Assembly (NCBI RefSeq): GCF_900156175.1
Contig: NZ_FTMV01000002.1
Span: 124,001 to 188,000, forward strand
Source of the DNA: Janthinobacterium sp. TND4EL3
Lineage (GTDB): Bacteria > Pseudomonadota > Gammaproteobacteria > Burkholderiales > Burkholderiaceae_D
Reading direction: 5' to 3'
DNA length: 64,000 bases
In this document: one piece after another, positions 46,251-55,235 of the stretch
Layout: every line of letters starts with the position of its first letter
Numbering within the stretch: position 1 is the stretch's first letter
Notes under the pieces: generated by a model
What the model saw: the letters and a program-made list of their open reading frames with translations, nothing else
Told to the model about the DNA's origin: nothing
The model's database searches: none
Position numbers and translations under genes: made by a program

Positions 46251-46256
46251 TAAAAT
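46251..46256 (+). promoter_or_regulatory. Possible -10 element of tcdA
   Basis: TAAAAT followed by GGCG, seven bases before the first in-frame ATG (46263). If used, translation might start at the later ATG (46293). Confidence 0.35.
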
Positions 46257-46262
46257 GGCGGC

Positions 46263-47123
46263 ATGCATACCTCCACCAATGAACTAATTTCCATGGACTT
46301 GACCGAGATCGATTTTGACCGGCGTTTCGGCGGCATTGCCCGCCTGTACGGCGCCCCCGCCTTGGCCCGCTTCCGCGCGGCCCACGTGTGCGTGATCGGC
46401 GTGGGCGGCGTCGGTTCCTGGATCGTCGAAGCGCTGGCGCGCAGCGCCGTCGGCCGCCTGACCCTGATCGACCTCGACAATGTTGCCGAATCGAACATCA
46501 ACCGCCAGATCCAGGCCATGAGCGACACCATCGGCAAGGCCAAGATCACGGCCCTGGCCGAGCGCATCGAACTGATCAACCCCTTCTGCCAGGTCACGCA
46601 GATCGAGGATTTCATTACCCCCGATAACCTCGAACAGTTGCTGGGCGGGCGCGATTTCGATTACCTGGTCGACGCCATCGACAATGCCAAGGCCAAGGCG
46701 GCCGTGATCGCGTATTGCCGCGCGCGCAATCTGCCCATGCTGACCATCGGCAGCGCGGGCGGCCAGACGGACCCGACCCTGATCGCCGTGCGCGACCTGT
46801 CGAAGACGGAGCAGGAGCCGCTGCTCAAGCGCGTGCGCAAACTGTTGCGCACCGAATATGGCTTTCCTCGTGGCATCAAAAACAAATTCAATGTCGACGC
46901 CGTGTTTTCCATGGAACCGTTGAGCACGCCCGAGAGTGCGGAAGCGTGCGCCATCGATGGCACGTCCGCCGGCGTGACGGGCCTCAATTGCGCCGGCTTC
47001 GGCTCCAGCGTGGTGGTGACGGCCAGCTTCGGCATGGTGGCGGCCGCCCATGCGCTGAAAAGCTTGCGCCAGGACAAACCGGCCGCCGAGCCAGCGGCGG
47101 TGCCGGTGGCGGACGCCGCCTAA
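46263..47123 (+). CDS. tcdA: tRNA threonylcarbamoyladenosine dehydratase
   Basis: 286 residues of the E1/ThiF-like TcdA (CsdL) family. ATP-dependent conversion of t6A37 to cyclic t6A in tRNAs. FDRRFGGIARLYG precedes the ATP-binding VCVIGVGGVGSWIVEALARS, then DLDNVAESNINRQ and VDAIDNAKAKAAV. The C-terminus is a low-complexity Ala/Pro/Val tail. The start could also be 46293 (MDLTEIDFDRRFGG), which agrees better with E. coli TcdA; the chosen start is the longest. Convergent with thpR with a 4-base overlap. Confidence 0.9.
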   Translation: MHTSTNELISMDLTEIDFDRRFGGIARLYGAPALARFRAAHVCVIGVGGVGSWIVEALARSAVGRLTLIDLDNVAESNINRQIQAMSDTIGKAKITALAERIELINPFCQVTQIEDFITPDNLEQLLGGRDFDYLVDAIDNAKAKAAVIAYCRARNLPMLTIGSAGGQTDPTLIAVRDLSKTEQEPLLKRVRKLLRTEYGFPRGIKNKFNVDAVFSMEPLSTPESAEACAIDGTSAGVTGLNCAGFGSSVVVTASFGMVAAAHALKSLRQDKPAAEPAAVPVADAA

Positions 47124-47671
47124 GCCAGTTTGCGGCGCGCCACGATGCGGTAGTCGCCGCTGCTTTTCAGCGATTCCACCAGCACCAGTTCGTCCGCCAG
47201 CCAGGCGACGGGCGCGACATCCTCGCCTGCCGGCGGCGGGGCCTGGCGCGCCAGGGTCACGTGCGGCGTAAAGCGGTCGTGCTCGAAGCGGGGCGCCAGT
47301 CCCTGTTGCGCCAGCGCCTGCATGCAGGCCGCGCGCAAGGCCTGCAGGGCCGGCGAGGGCTGCGCCAGGGCGGCCCAGGCCAGCGCCAGCTGCGGAAAAT
47401 GGCTGACGTGGTCGAACAGCAGGGGCACGGGGTGCGCCGGCAATTGTTCCAGGATAGCCAGCAGGGCGGGCAGTTCGCCGGCGGGGCGCTGGCCCAGGAA
47501 AGCCAGGGTCAGGTGCAGTTTTTCCGGGCGCACGGGCTTGCCTTGCAGGCGCGCCTGCCAGGCGGCCAGGGCCGCGCGCGTGGCCGCGTCGGGCCACAGG
47601 GCATAAAACAGGCGGGGGGAGTGTGTATCGGGCGACAAGTTTTTCCTATCGTTGCGGCGGTTTGCTATCAT
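47120..47671 (-). CDS. thpR: RNA 2',3'-cyclic phosphodiesterase (LigT/ThpR)
   Basis: 183 residues of the 2H phosphoesterase superfamily. Two HxTx motifs are visible: HLTLAFLG and HVTLARQ. The enzyme opens 2',3'-cyclic phosphates on RNA ends. Start 47671 (MIANRRNDRKNL) was chosen; an upstream in-frame ATG at 47719 would overlap the promoter of the FKBP gene. Confidence 0.9.
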   Translation of the reverse strand: MIANRRNDRKNLSPDTHSPRLFYALWPDAATRAALAAWQARLQGKPVRPEKLHLTLAFLGQRPAGELPALLAILEQLPAHPVPLLFDHVSHFPQLALAWAALAQPSPALQALRAACMQALAQQGLAPRFEHDRFTPHVTLARQAPPPAGEDVAPVAWLADELVLVESLKSSGDYRIVARRKLA

Positions 47672-47733
47672 TGGCGTTCCCTGTCCACTCGCATTGGCAG
47701 GGATCTCACCGAAACTCACTGAAAGAATACATC

Positions 47734-48198
47734 ATGACGCGTAGCTCCGTTTTGTTTGCCCTGATCTGCTCCGTCGCCGCGTCGCTGGCGCAGGCACAGG
47801 CGCCGGCGCCTGTTCCCGCCTCCGCCGTATCGCTGAGCCCCGGCCCTGCCGCCGACAAATTGATCTTGATCGACAACAAGGTCGGCACGGGCAAGGAAGC
47901 GTCGGCCGGCAATACCGTGGTCGTGCACTACACGGGCTGGCTGTACCGTCCGCTGGCGAAAGATTCGCGCGGCAAGAAGTTCGACAGCTCCGTGGGCCGC
48001 GGCCCGTTCGACTTCCAACTGGGCAAGGGCATGGTCATCAAGGGCTGGGACCAGGGCGTGGCCGGCATGAAAGTGGGCGGCAAGCGCACCCTGATCATTC
48101 CAGGCGAACTGGCCTATGGTCCGCGCGGCGCCGGCAATGGCGACATTCCGCCGAACTCGGCACTGATCTTCGACGTGGAATTGCTGGACGTGAAGTAA
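47734..48198 (+). CDS. Exported FKBP-type peptidyl-prolyl isomerase
   Basis: 154 residues. A signal peptide ends with QAQA near residue 22, so it is periplasmic or outer-membrane associated. A single FKBP domain (about 45-154) contains VVVHYTGWLYRP, FDSSVGRGPFDFQLG, VIKGWDQGVAGMKVGGKRT and YGPRGAG.GDIPPNSALIFDVELL. It speeds folding of secreted proteins at proline bonds. Confidence 0.94.
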   Translation: MTRSSVLFALICSVAASLAQAQAPAPVPASAVSLSPGPAADKLILIDNKVGTGKEASAGNTVVVHYTGWLYRPLAKDSRGKKFDSSVGRGPFDFQLGKGMVIKGWDQGVAGMKVGGKRTLIIPGELAYGPRGAGNGDIPPNSALIFDVELLDVK

Positions 48199-48210
48199 TT
48201 GTTCAGTTTC

Positions 48211-48233
48211 GGCAGCGCACCACGTGCGCTGCC
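48211..48233 (+). other. Perfect hairpin after the FKBP gene
   Basis: 10-base inverted repeat GGCAGCGCAC (48211-48220) / GTGCGCTGCC (48224-48233) with a three-base loop. It lacks a T run, so it may act as an RNA-stability or factor-dependent termination site. Confidence 0.55.
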
Positions 48234-48282
48234 GTGAAAAAGCGGTAGACTGGGATTTTCTGATATAGCTGTGGAGATTCCC

Positions 48283-49215
48283 ATGAACATCGCCAACGAC
48301 GTCACTGAACTGATCGGCAATACCCCCCTGGTGCGCATCAACCGCATCGCCGCCGGCAGTGTGGCCACCATCCTGGCCAAACTCGAATTCTACAATCCCG
48401 CCCACAGCGTCAAGGACCGCATCGGCCTGTCCATGATCGTCGCCGCGGAAGCCGCCGGCAAGATCCATCCCGACACCGTCATCGTCGAGCCGACCAGCGG
48501 CAACACGGGCATCGCGCTGGCCATGGTCTGCGCCGCGCGCGGCTACCGCTGCACCCTCGTCATGCCCGACACCATGAGCCGCGAACGCCGCATCCTGCTG
48601 CGCGCCTACGGCGCCGAGCTGGTGCTCACGCCCGGCAGCGAAGGCATGCTGGGCGCCATCCGCAAGGCCGAGGAACTGGTGGCGGCCGACCCGCGCTATC
48701 TGATGCTGCAGCAATTCAATAATCCGGCCAACCCCGCCATCCACCGCGCCACGACGGCCGAGGAAATCTGGCGCGACACGGATGGGCAAGTGGACATCAT
48801 CGTCGCCGGCGTGGGCACGGGCGGCACCATCACGGGCGTGGGCGAAGTGCTGAAGGAGCGCAAGCCGGGCCTGCAAGTGATCGCCGTGGAGCCGGAAGCG
48901 TCGCCGATGTTGTCGAAAGGCACGAAAGGGCCGCACCCGATCCAGGGCATCGGCGCCGGCTTCGTGCCGCAGATCCTCAACACGGCCATCTACGACGAAA
49001 TCATCTGCGTCAAGAACGACGACGCGTTCGCCACGGCGCGCCTGGCCGCCAGCGACGAAGGCTTGCTGGTCGGCATCTCGTCGGGCGCCGCCCTGTGGGC
49101 CGCCCTGCAAGTGGCGCACCGTCCGGAAAACGCGGGCAAGACCATCGTCACCATCATCCCGTCGTTCGGCGAGCGCTACTTGAGCACGCCTCTGTACGCG
49201 GGCCTGGGCGACTGA
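48283..49215 (+). CDS. cysK: Cysteine synthase A/B family (O-acetylserine sulfhydrylase)
   Basis: 310 residues, PLP enzyme making cysteine from O-acetylserine and sulfide. Key sites are [11 protein letters not shown] (PLP-binding Lys), [18 protein letters not shown] and the C-terminal [12 protein letters not shown]. The sequence is closer to CysK than to CysM, because the ending SFGERYLST is CysK-like, though the [12 protein letters not shown] block varies. Start 48283 has GGAG six bases upstream; a GTG 12 bases earlier is in frame. Its last 40 bases overlap the 3' end of the opposing GDSL gene. Confidence 0.9.
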   Translation: MNIANDVTELIGNTPLVRINRIAAGSVATILAKLEFYNPAHSVKDRIGLSMIVAAEAAGKIHPDTVIVEPTSGNTGIALAMVCAARGYRCTLVMPDTMSRERRILLRAYGAELVLTPGSEGMLGAIRKAEELVAADPRYLMLQQFNNPANPAIHRATTAEEIWRDTDGQVDIIVAGVGTGGTITGVGEVLKERKPGLQVIAVEPEASPMLSKGTKGPHPIQGIGAGFVPQILNTAIYDEIICVKNDDAFATARLAASDEGLLVGISSGAALWAALQVAHRPENAGKTIVTIIPSFGERYLSTPLYAGLGD

Positions 49216-50504
49216 TCGTTCAACAGTAGCGGCAGGTCTATCCCTTCCGCCAGCGCCCGGTTGCCCGCATCGCCCGGGTGCAAATGGTCGCCCGAGTCGT
49301 AGGCGGGCAGCAGGCGCAGCGGGTGGGCCGGGTCGCGCGCCAATGCGTCGAAGTCGAGCACGGCGTCAAACTGGCCGCTGCCGCGTATCCACGCATTGAG
49401 CTGCTGGCGCAGCAGCTCTTTTTCCGGCTGATAATAGTCGCTCAGGGGCGTGCCGGGCAGGGCGCCCTCGAACGGCGTCACAGTGGCGCCGATGACGCGC
49501 ACGCCGCGGCGGCGCGCCTGGGCGAGCAGCTGGGCATAGCCGGCCTTTAATTCCGCCAGTGTCGGCCTTTGTTCCCTTGGCGCAAACGCCGTGCCGGGCC
49601 AGCTGATGTCATTGATCCCCAACAACACGACCACCGTGCGCACGCCGGGCTGCGCCAGCACGTCGCGCTCGAAGCGGGCCAGGGCGTTCTCTCCCATGCC
49701 GTCGGACAACAACCTCGCGCCGGAGATGCCCGCATTGATCACGGCCACGCCCTGCGGCGCCAGGCGTTCGGCCAGGAAATCGGGCCAGCGCGCATCCATC
49801 CCCAGGCTGGCGCTGGCGCCATCGGTAATCGAGTCGCCGAGGATGGCCACGGCTTGCGCCCCCGGCGCCGCCTCCACCTCGATGGCACTCAGTAAAAGGC
49901 GCACCGTGGTGGTCTGCACGCCCGTTTGCGCTTCGTCAATGCGCGCGGCCCGCGTCCGGTCATGCGGGGCGATCCACGCCGTCTCGCGCCCATCCCAGTG
50001 AAACGTGGCAGTCGGGCTGGACTGCGGCAGGTGCACGCTCACCGTCAACCGGGCCAGGTCCGGCACGGCCAGGTCGACGGGGTCGCTGACGAGCGGCGCG
50101 CCGGGCGCCATGCTGGCCGCCGGCTGGCCGGCAAACGTCAGCGTGCGCAGGCTGGCCGCTTCGATGGCCGAGCCGTTCGCCGCCAGGGCCACGGTGGCCG
50201 CGCCGATGCGCAGCGGCACCTTGCCATACGCATTCGACAGCACGATGCGCACGCGCGGGCCGCCCACGCTGAGGCGCGCCACCTGGCGCACGGTGTGTCC
50301 GTGCAGCACGGCGGGCACGTTGGCGGGAAACATAAAGTCGCTGCCCCACACGGCTTGCGGGCTGGCCGTCCAGCTGGCCAGCCAAGTGGTATCGGCGTTG
50401 GCGGCCTGGACAGGACTCGTGCTGAATATCAGGCTCAGCAGGGCGGCGGGGAGGGGGAAATATCGTTGCATGGCGGCTCGCTTCATCAGGGGGAATGGGC
50501 GCAT
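49176..50504 (-). CDS. Exported SGNH/GDSL hydrolase (lysophospholipase L1-like)
   Basis: 442 residues with a signal peptide (hydrophobic core after [12 protein letters not shown], cleavage near VQAA). Residues about 30-200 are an N-terminal beta-rich domain ([15 protein letters not shown]). The SGNH domain follows with [10 protein letters not shown] (Ser), [16 protein letters not shown] (Asn) and GDHLHPGD (Asp, His). It is a secreted esterase or carbohydrate esterase. Three in-frame ATGs (50504, 50486, 50471) are possible starts. Its 3' end overlaps cysK by 40 bases on the opposite strand. Confidence 0.85.
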   Translation of the reverse strand: MRPFPLMKRAAMQRYFPLPAALLSLIFSTSPVQAANADTTWLASWTASPQAVWGSDFMFPANVPAVLHGHTVRQVARLSVGGPRVRIVLSNAYGKVPLRIGAATVALAANGSAIEAASLRTLTFAGQPAASMAPGAPLVSDPVDLAVPDLARLTVSVHLPQSSPTATFHWDGRETAWIAPHDRTRAARIDEAQTGVQTTTVRLLLSAIEVEAAPGAQAVAILGDSITDGASASLGMDARWPDFLAERLAPQGVAVINAGISGARLLSDGMGENALARFERDVLAQPGVRTVVVLLGINDISWPGTAFAPREQRPTLAELKAGYAQLLAQARRRGVRVIGATVTPFEGALPGTPLSDYYQPEKELLRQQLNAWIRGSGQFDAVLDFDALARDPAHPLRLLPAYDSGDHLHPGDAGNRALAEGIDLPLLLNDQSPRPAYRGVLK

Positions 50505-50570
50505 GATGCAAGCAAAGCCATTTATGCACTAGACTATCTCATTGAAGAACATTTATGAAATGAATTCACA

Positions 50571-51476
50571 ATGGCCAGACTCGATGTGAACCGCTCCGGC
50601 GAACTGGAAGTGTTTGTGCGCGTCGTCGAGCTGGGCGGCTTTTCCGCCGCCGCGCGCGCCTGCGGCATGACGCCGTCGGCCGTCAGCAAGCTCGTGTCCC
50701 GGCTGGAAGAGCGCCTGGGCGCGCGCCTGCTGAACCGTTCCACGCGCCAGCTGCAGCTGACGGCCGAAGGCTGCGGCCTGTATGAACGGGGCAGGCAGGT
50801 GCTGGCCGCGCTGGACGAGGCCGAGCGCTGCGCGGGCGTGCAGGATGTGCCACGCGGCAAGATCAGGGTGAATGCGAACGTGCCGTTCGGCCAGCATTTC
50901 TTGTTGCCGCTGGCGCCGCTGTTCCTGGAACGCTATGCCGAGGTGACGCTCGACATCGTGCTTACGGATGAAGTCGTCGATATCCTCGAACAGCGCACGG
51001 ACGTGGCCGTGCGGGCCGGTCCCCTGAAAAGCTCCAGCCTGCTGGCGCGCAAGCTGGGCCAGACGCGCATGGCGATCGTGGCGGCACCTGGCTACCTGGC
51101 GCGGCGCGGCACGCCGCGGGCAGCGGCCGAGCTGGCGTCGCACAACTTGCTCGACGCCAATTACGCGCGCGCCCGCTCGGGCTGGCCGCTGCGCCTGTCA
51201 GGCGGCGACCTTGTCGTGCCTGTTATTGGCAATGCGCAGGCCAGCGATGGCGAAGCCTTGCGGCAGCTGGCGCTGGCGGGACTGGGCCTGGCGCGCCTGG
51301 CTGCCTTCCAGGTGCGCGCCGATATCGCGGCGGGCCGTTTGCAGGCCGTGCTGGAAGAATTCAATCCGGGCGACAGCGAGGAAGTGCATGCCGTTTTCGT
51401 GGGCCAGGGCGGGCATGTGCCGCTGCGCGTGCGCGTCTTCCTCGATTTCCTGGCGCAGCATGTGGACCTGGCTTGA
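50571..51476 (+). CDS. LysR-family transcriptional regulator
   Basis: 301 residues. The N-terminal helix-turn-helix is VVELGGFSAAARACGMTPSAVSKLVSRLEERLGARLLNRSTR, followed by the effector-binding domain (PFGQHFLLPLAPLFLERYAEV, DVAVRAGPL). It is divergent from the GDSL esterase gene with 66 bases between starts, so it may control that gene and itself. The effector is unknown. Confidence 0.93.
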   Translation: MARLDVNRSGELEVFVRVVELGGFSAAARACGMTPSAVSKLVSRLEERLGARLLNRSTRQLQLTAEGCGLYERGRQVLAALDEAERCAGVQDVPRGKIRVNANVPFGQHFLLPLAPLFLERYAEVTLDIVLTDEVVDILEQRTDVAVRAGPLKSSSLLARKLGQTRMAIVAAPGYLARRGTPRAAAELASHNLLDANYARARSGWPLRLSGGDLVVPVIGNAQASDGEALRQLALAGLGLARLAAFQVRADIAAGRLQAVLEEFNPGDSEEVHAVFVGQGGHVPLRVRVFLDFLAQHVDLA

Positions 51477-51565
51477 TGCGATAGGCTGCAGGCGGACTCG
51501 GCCGCGCAGTACAATACCGGACGGGCCGCAATGGTTCGGCCCGTATTGTGCCTTTGAATGGAAAT

Positions 51566-51967
51566 ATGTTCCTGGTAAAACCTGAACGCCGCCGCCTGCT
51601 GCAGGTGGGCGCAACCGTGGCTGTCATCGCGCTGGGCCTGGCTTCGCGCGCCTATCCCCAATTCCTTCCCGCCGCGCTGGACAAGTATCCGGGCGACGCC
51701 CTGTGGGCCATGATGATCGTCTTCGCGCTGGGCATCTTCGCCACGCGCATGCGCACGTGGCAGCTGGCGCTGACGGCGCTGCTGATCTGCTTTGCCGTCG
51801 AATTCGGTCAGCTGATCCAGGCGCCCTGGCTCGTCGCGCTGCGCGCGCATCCGCTGGGGCACCTGGTGCTCGGTTCCACCTTCGCCTGGGGCGACCTGGT
51901 CGCCTACACGGCGGGCGTGGCGATCGCGGCGCTGGTGGATAAAGCGGCGCTGTTCAAGCGCCGCTAG
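51566..51967 (+). CDS. DUF2809 small membrane protein
   Basis: 133 residues with about four membrane helices. The segment GLASRAYPQFLPAALDKYPGDALWAMMI and LICFAVEFGQLIQAPWLVALRAHPLGHLVLG match DUF2809. The function is unknown. ATG at 51566 is preceded by a GGAA; a GTG at 51548 in frame is a weaker choice. Convergent with the M16 protease gene, stops 4 bases apart. Confidence 0.82.
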   Translation: MFLVKPERRRLLQVGATVAVIALGLASRAYPQFLPAALDKYPGDALWAMMIVFALGIFATRMRTWQLALTALLICFAVEFGQLIQAPWLVALRAHPLGHLVLGSTFAWGDLVAYTAGVAIAALVDKAALFKRR

Positions 51968-51970
51968 TCC

Positions 51971-54799
51971 TTACTTCACGTTACCCTCCTTGACGTTACC
52001 TTCGGCGTCGCGCAGTTCCACGGGCGCCAGTTTGAGCTTGCTCAACTGCGGTGCGATCTTCGCCTGGTCGCCCACGCCGATGACGATCAGCTTTTCCGGC
52101 TGCAAGTATTTTTTTGCCACCTGCTGCACCTGCTTGTCCGTCACGCCCGCAAAGCGCTGCGGCAAGGTTGCGTAGTAGTCGAGGCCCAGGCCGTAGATAT
52201 ACGTGTTGGCCATGCTGGCGCTGATGCTGGCATTCGTCTCGAACTGGCCCGGCAGTGACAGCACCTGCGAATTGCGCGCATTCGACAATTCCCTGGCCGT
52301 CAACGGCTTGGCGATCATGGCGCGGATTTCCTTGAAGGTTTCCGATACGGCCGGACCCGTCACGTCCGTGCGCACGCCGGCCGCGATCGAGAACGGTCCC
52401 GGCTGGCTACGGTACTGGAATTGCGAGCGCACGCCATAGGTGTAGCCCTTTTCCTCGCGCAGGTTATTGCTCAGCCGGCTCGTAAACAAGCCGCCCAGCG
52501 CCGCGTTCATCACTTGCAGCGGTGCATAGTCGGGCGTGGCGCGGGCCACGGCGATGGTCGACAGGCGCATGGCCGTCTGCGGCGCGCCCGGCTTGTCGAC
52601 GAGGATCAGCCGCGCTTTCGTCGTGGCCGGCGCCGCCGTCACGGACGGCGCCACCGCGCCCGCCTTCCAGTTGCCGAACTTCGCTTCGGCCAGGCTCTTC
52701 AATTGCGCGGCATCGATGTCGCCCGAGACGATCAGCGCCGCATTGTTGGGCACGTAATGCTGCTGCCAGAACGCCTGCAGGTCGGCGCGGCTGGTGGCTT
52801 TCAGGGCCGCTTCCGTGCCCAGCTGGATGGTGCCGTACGGATGCTGCGGACCGTACAGGGCGGCCGCTTCCACGCGGGCCGCCACGGCCGCCGCGTTTTC
52901 GCGCTGCTGCGCCAGTTCGCCGAGGCGGCTGGCGCGCTGGCGTTCCACCTCCTCTTGCGGGAACTGCGGGTGCTGCACCACGTCGGCCAGCACGTCGAGC
53001 GCCTGCGGGAACGTGGTTTTCAGCGACGTCAGCTGGGCGAACGAGGCGTCCGCGCCGGAACCGGTGCCGAGGAAAGCGCCGAGTTGCGCCACGTCATCGG
53101 CGATCTGCGGCGCGCTGCGCGTACTCGTGCCTTCCTGCAGCAATTGCGCCGTAAAGCTGGACAAGCCCGGCTGCGCCAGCGGATTGGCGCCCGAGCCGCT
53201 CTTGATGACCAGCTGGCTGGACACGAGCGGCACGGCCGGGTTGTAATTGTGGATCACGGTCAAGCCATTGCTCAGGGTGAAGGATGTCGCTTGCGGCAGA
53301 ACAAGCTTTGGCGCGGGACCGGCCTTCGGCACCGCGTTGCGCCATGGCTCGTCCGCATTGATGGCCGTGCCTGGCGCCAGCTTGACCTTGCCCGGCGCGG
53401 GCGTCGCCACTTCCGGTCCCAGGTCCGGCGTGCCCGGCACGCCATATACGACCACGCGCGACTGGTTCTTCAGGTAGGTGTCCACGGCGCGCTGCACGCC
53501 GGCCGCCGTCACCTGGCGATAGCGCGCGATATCCTTGCCCAGGTAGCCGGGGTCGCCCAGGTACTGGTTGTACTGGTTCATCATGTTGGCATTGCCGCCC
53601 ACTTTTTCCACCTGGCTCAACATGGCTGTCTCGATGCTGTTGCGGGCCCGCTCGATTTCCTTGTCGCTGGGTCCCTTGGCGCGCAATTGCTCCAGTTCCG
53701 CCTGCATGGCTCGCTCGATTTCCTCGGGCTGGTGGCCGGGGCGGGCCGTCACGTCGATGGTAAACACGGAGGTGAGCGCGTTCGAGCTCTGGCTGGCGCC
53801 CACGTCCTGCGCGATCTGCTTGTCGTACACCAGGGATTTATACAGGCGGCTGGACTTGCCGCCGGCCAGGATCTGCGCCGCCATCGACAGTTCCGCGTCA
53901 TCCTTGGCGTAGGCGGACGGCGTGAGCCAGGCCATGAAGACGCGCGGCAGCTCGACCCGGTCCTGCACCACGATGCGGCGCTCCTGCGTGATGGGCGGCG
54001 TCACGACATCGGGTTTCGGTACGGCGGGGCCGCTCTTGAAGCTGCCGAAGTACTTGTTGACCAGTTCCTTGGTCTTCGCCTTGTCGATGTCCCCCGCGAT
54101 CACCAGGCTGGCGTTGTTGGGACCATAGTATTGGGTGAAGAATTCCTTGATGTCGGCCAGTTTCGCGTTCTGGATATCCGCATGCGAACCGATGACGCTG
54201 GCGTAATACGGGTGGTTCTTCGGAAACAGCTGGTGGTACAGCGCTTCCTGCACGATGCCGTAGGGCGCGTTTTCCACGCTCTGGCGGCGCTCGTTGCGCA
54301 CCACGTCCTGCTGGTTCGTCAGCGCCGTCTGGTCGAGCACGTCCAGCAGGTAGCCCATGCGGTCGGAATGGGCCCACAGGGCCAGTTCCAGCTGGTTCGA
54401 CGGCACCGTGTCGAAATAATTGGTGCGGTCGAAATCCGTGCTGCCGTTCGAATCCGTGGCGCCCGCGCCTTCGAGCAGCTGGTCGGCCATGCCGCGCGGC
54501 ACGTGCTTGGTGGCGGCAAACATCATGTGCTCGAACAGATGGGCAAAGCCCGTCAGGCCCGGCGCTTCATTTGCCGGTCCCACGTGGTACCAGATGTTGA
54601 CGGCCGTGACGGGCAATTTATGGTCTTCCACGAGGATCACGTCGAGGCCGTTCGGCAGCGTGTATTTTTCGTAGGCAACATTTGGCACGGCTGTGGCTGC
54701 CGTCGCGGCAGCGGCGCCGGCGGCATGGGCGAGCGTGAGCGGGGCGCCGTACAGCGACAGCATCAGGGCGGGAATGGCCAGCAGTTTGATCGGTTTCAT
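51971..54799 (-). CDS. Double-domain M16 family zinc protease
   Basis: 942 residues with a signal peptide (cleavage near AHAAG, residue 27), so periplasmic. The N-terminal M16 domain has the inverted zinc motif His87-Leu-Phe-Glu90-His91 (GFAHLFEHMMF) with a third ligand Glu in the RNERRQSVENAPYG region. The second half (from about 480) is a homologous M16 domain without HxxEH (QPGLSSFTAQLLQEGTS), as in pitrilysin-like clamshell proteases. The last residues contain a short tandem repeat (EGNVK twice). It likely degrades peptides or signal fragments. Confidence 0.92.
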   Translation of the reverse strand: MKPIKLLAIPALMLSLYGAPLTLAHAAGAAAATAATAVPNVAYEKYTLPNGLDVILVEDHKLPVTAVNIWYHVGPANEAPGLTGFAHLFEHMMFAATKHVPRGMADQLLEGAGATDSNGSTDFDRTNYFDTVPSNQLELALWAHSDRMGYLLDVLDQTALTNQQDVVRNERRQSVENAPYGIVQEALYHQLFPKNHPYYASVIGSHADIQNAKLADIKEFFTQYYGPNNASLVIAGDIDKAKTKELVNKYFGSFKSGPAVPKPDVVTPPITQERRIVVQDRVELPRVFMAWLTPSAYAKDDAELSMAAQILAGGKSSRLYKSLVYDKQIAQDVGASQSSNALTSVFTIDVTARPGHQPEEIERAMQAELEQLRAKGPSDKEIERARNSIETAMLSQVEKVGGNANMMNQYNQYLGDPGYLGKDIARYRQVTAAGVQRAVDTYLKNQSRVVVYGVPGTPDLGPEVATPAPGKVKLAPGTAINADEPWRNAVPKAGPAPKLVLPQATSFTLSNGLTVIHNYNPAVPLVSSQLVIKSGSGANPLAQPGLSSFTAQLLQEGTSTRSAPQIADDVAQLGAFLGTGSGADASFAQLTSLKTTFPQALDVLADVVQHPQFPQEEVERQRASRLGELAQQRENAAAVAARVEAAALYGPQHPYGTIQLGTEAALKATSRADLQAFWQQHYVPNNAALIVSGDIDAAQLKSLAEAKFGNWKAGAVAPSVTAAPATTKARLILVDKPGAPQTAMRLSTIAVARATPDYAPLQVMNAALGGLFTSRLSNNLREEKGYTYGVRSQFQYRSQPGPFSIAAGVRTDVTGPAVSETFKEIRAMIAKPLTARELSNARNSQVLSLPGQFETNASISASMANTYIYGLGLDYYATLPQRFAGVTDKQVQQVAKKYLQPEKLIVIGVGDQAKIAPQLSKLKLAPVELRDAEGNVKEGNVK

Positions 54800-54878
54800 G
54801 CATGCTTCCAGGCTAGGGTGGGGGAAGACGCTGCGGCCCGCTCGTGGCTGGCCCAGCGCGACGGTGCTACGGTCGGTG

Positions 54879-55235
54879 CTACGGTTGATACAGCAGGGCC
54901 GCGCCGCCCAGCACCAGCAGGGCGCAGGCGATGGAGACGAGGGCGGCCGCGCCCAGCAAACGCCATTCGCGCGGCGTAAAGCCGGCTGGCGCGGGCACGG
55001 TGACTTCCGGCGCGGGCCGGGCCATGGCGGGCGCCGGTTCGGGCGGCAGGCCGCCCGTGGCGCGCGCCTGCGCGGCCAGCGCCTGCGTGGCGGCGTCCAG
55101 CAGGGCCAGCTGGCGCCCGACGGTGTCCGCCAGCACGGCTTCGTTCAGCGCCACGAGGGCGAATATCGGGTCATCGACGTCGATCTTGATGCCCGTCTTG
55201 TCGAATACGTGGCTGCGCAGTGTGTGCCGGTCCAC
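54879..55235 (-). CDS. TraM-like small membrane protein
   Basis: 118 residues from GTG 55235, which shares one base with the traL-like stop (TAGTG). The N-terminus reads VDRHTLRSHVFDKTGIKIDVDDPIFALVALNEAVL, resembling the N-terminal part of IncP-type TraM proteins. A Pro/Ala linker and one C-terminal membrane helix (about 88-115) follow. Only the TraL/TraM pair is present and no relaxase, coupling protein or type IV secretion gene is seen in the window. Function on the chromosome is unknown. Confidence 0.65.
   Translation of the reverse strand: MDRHTLRSHVFDKTGIKIDVDDPIFALVALNEAVLADTVGRQLALLDAATQALAAQARATGGLPPEPAPAMARPAPEVTVPAPAGFTPREWRLLGAAALVSIACALLVLGGAALLYQP

Noticed and set aside
52421..54979. 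An 852-codon plus-strand frame opposite the M16 protease
   Set aside because: Arg/His/Gly-rich with no domain, antisense to a well-supported protease.
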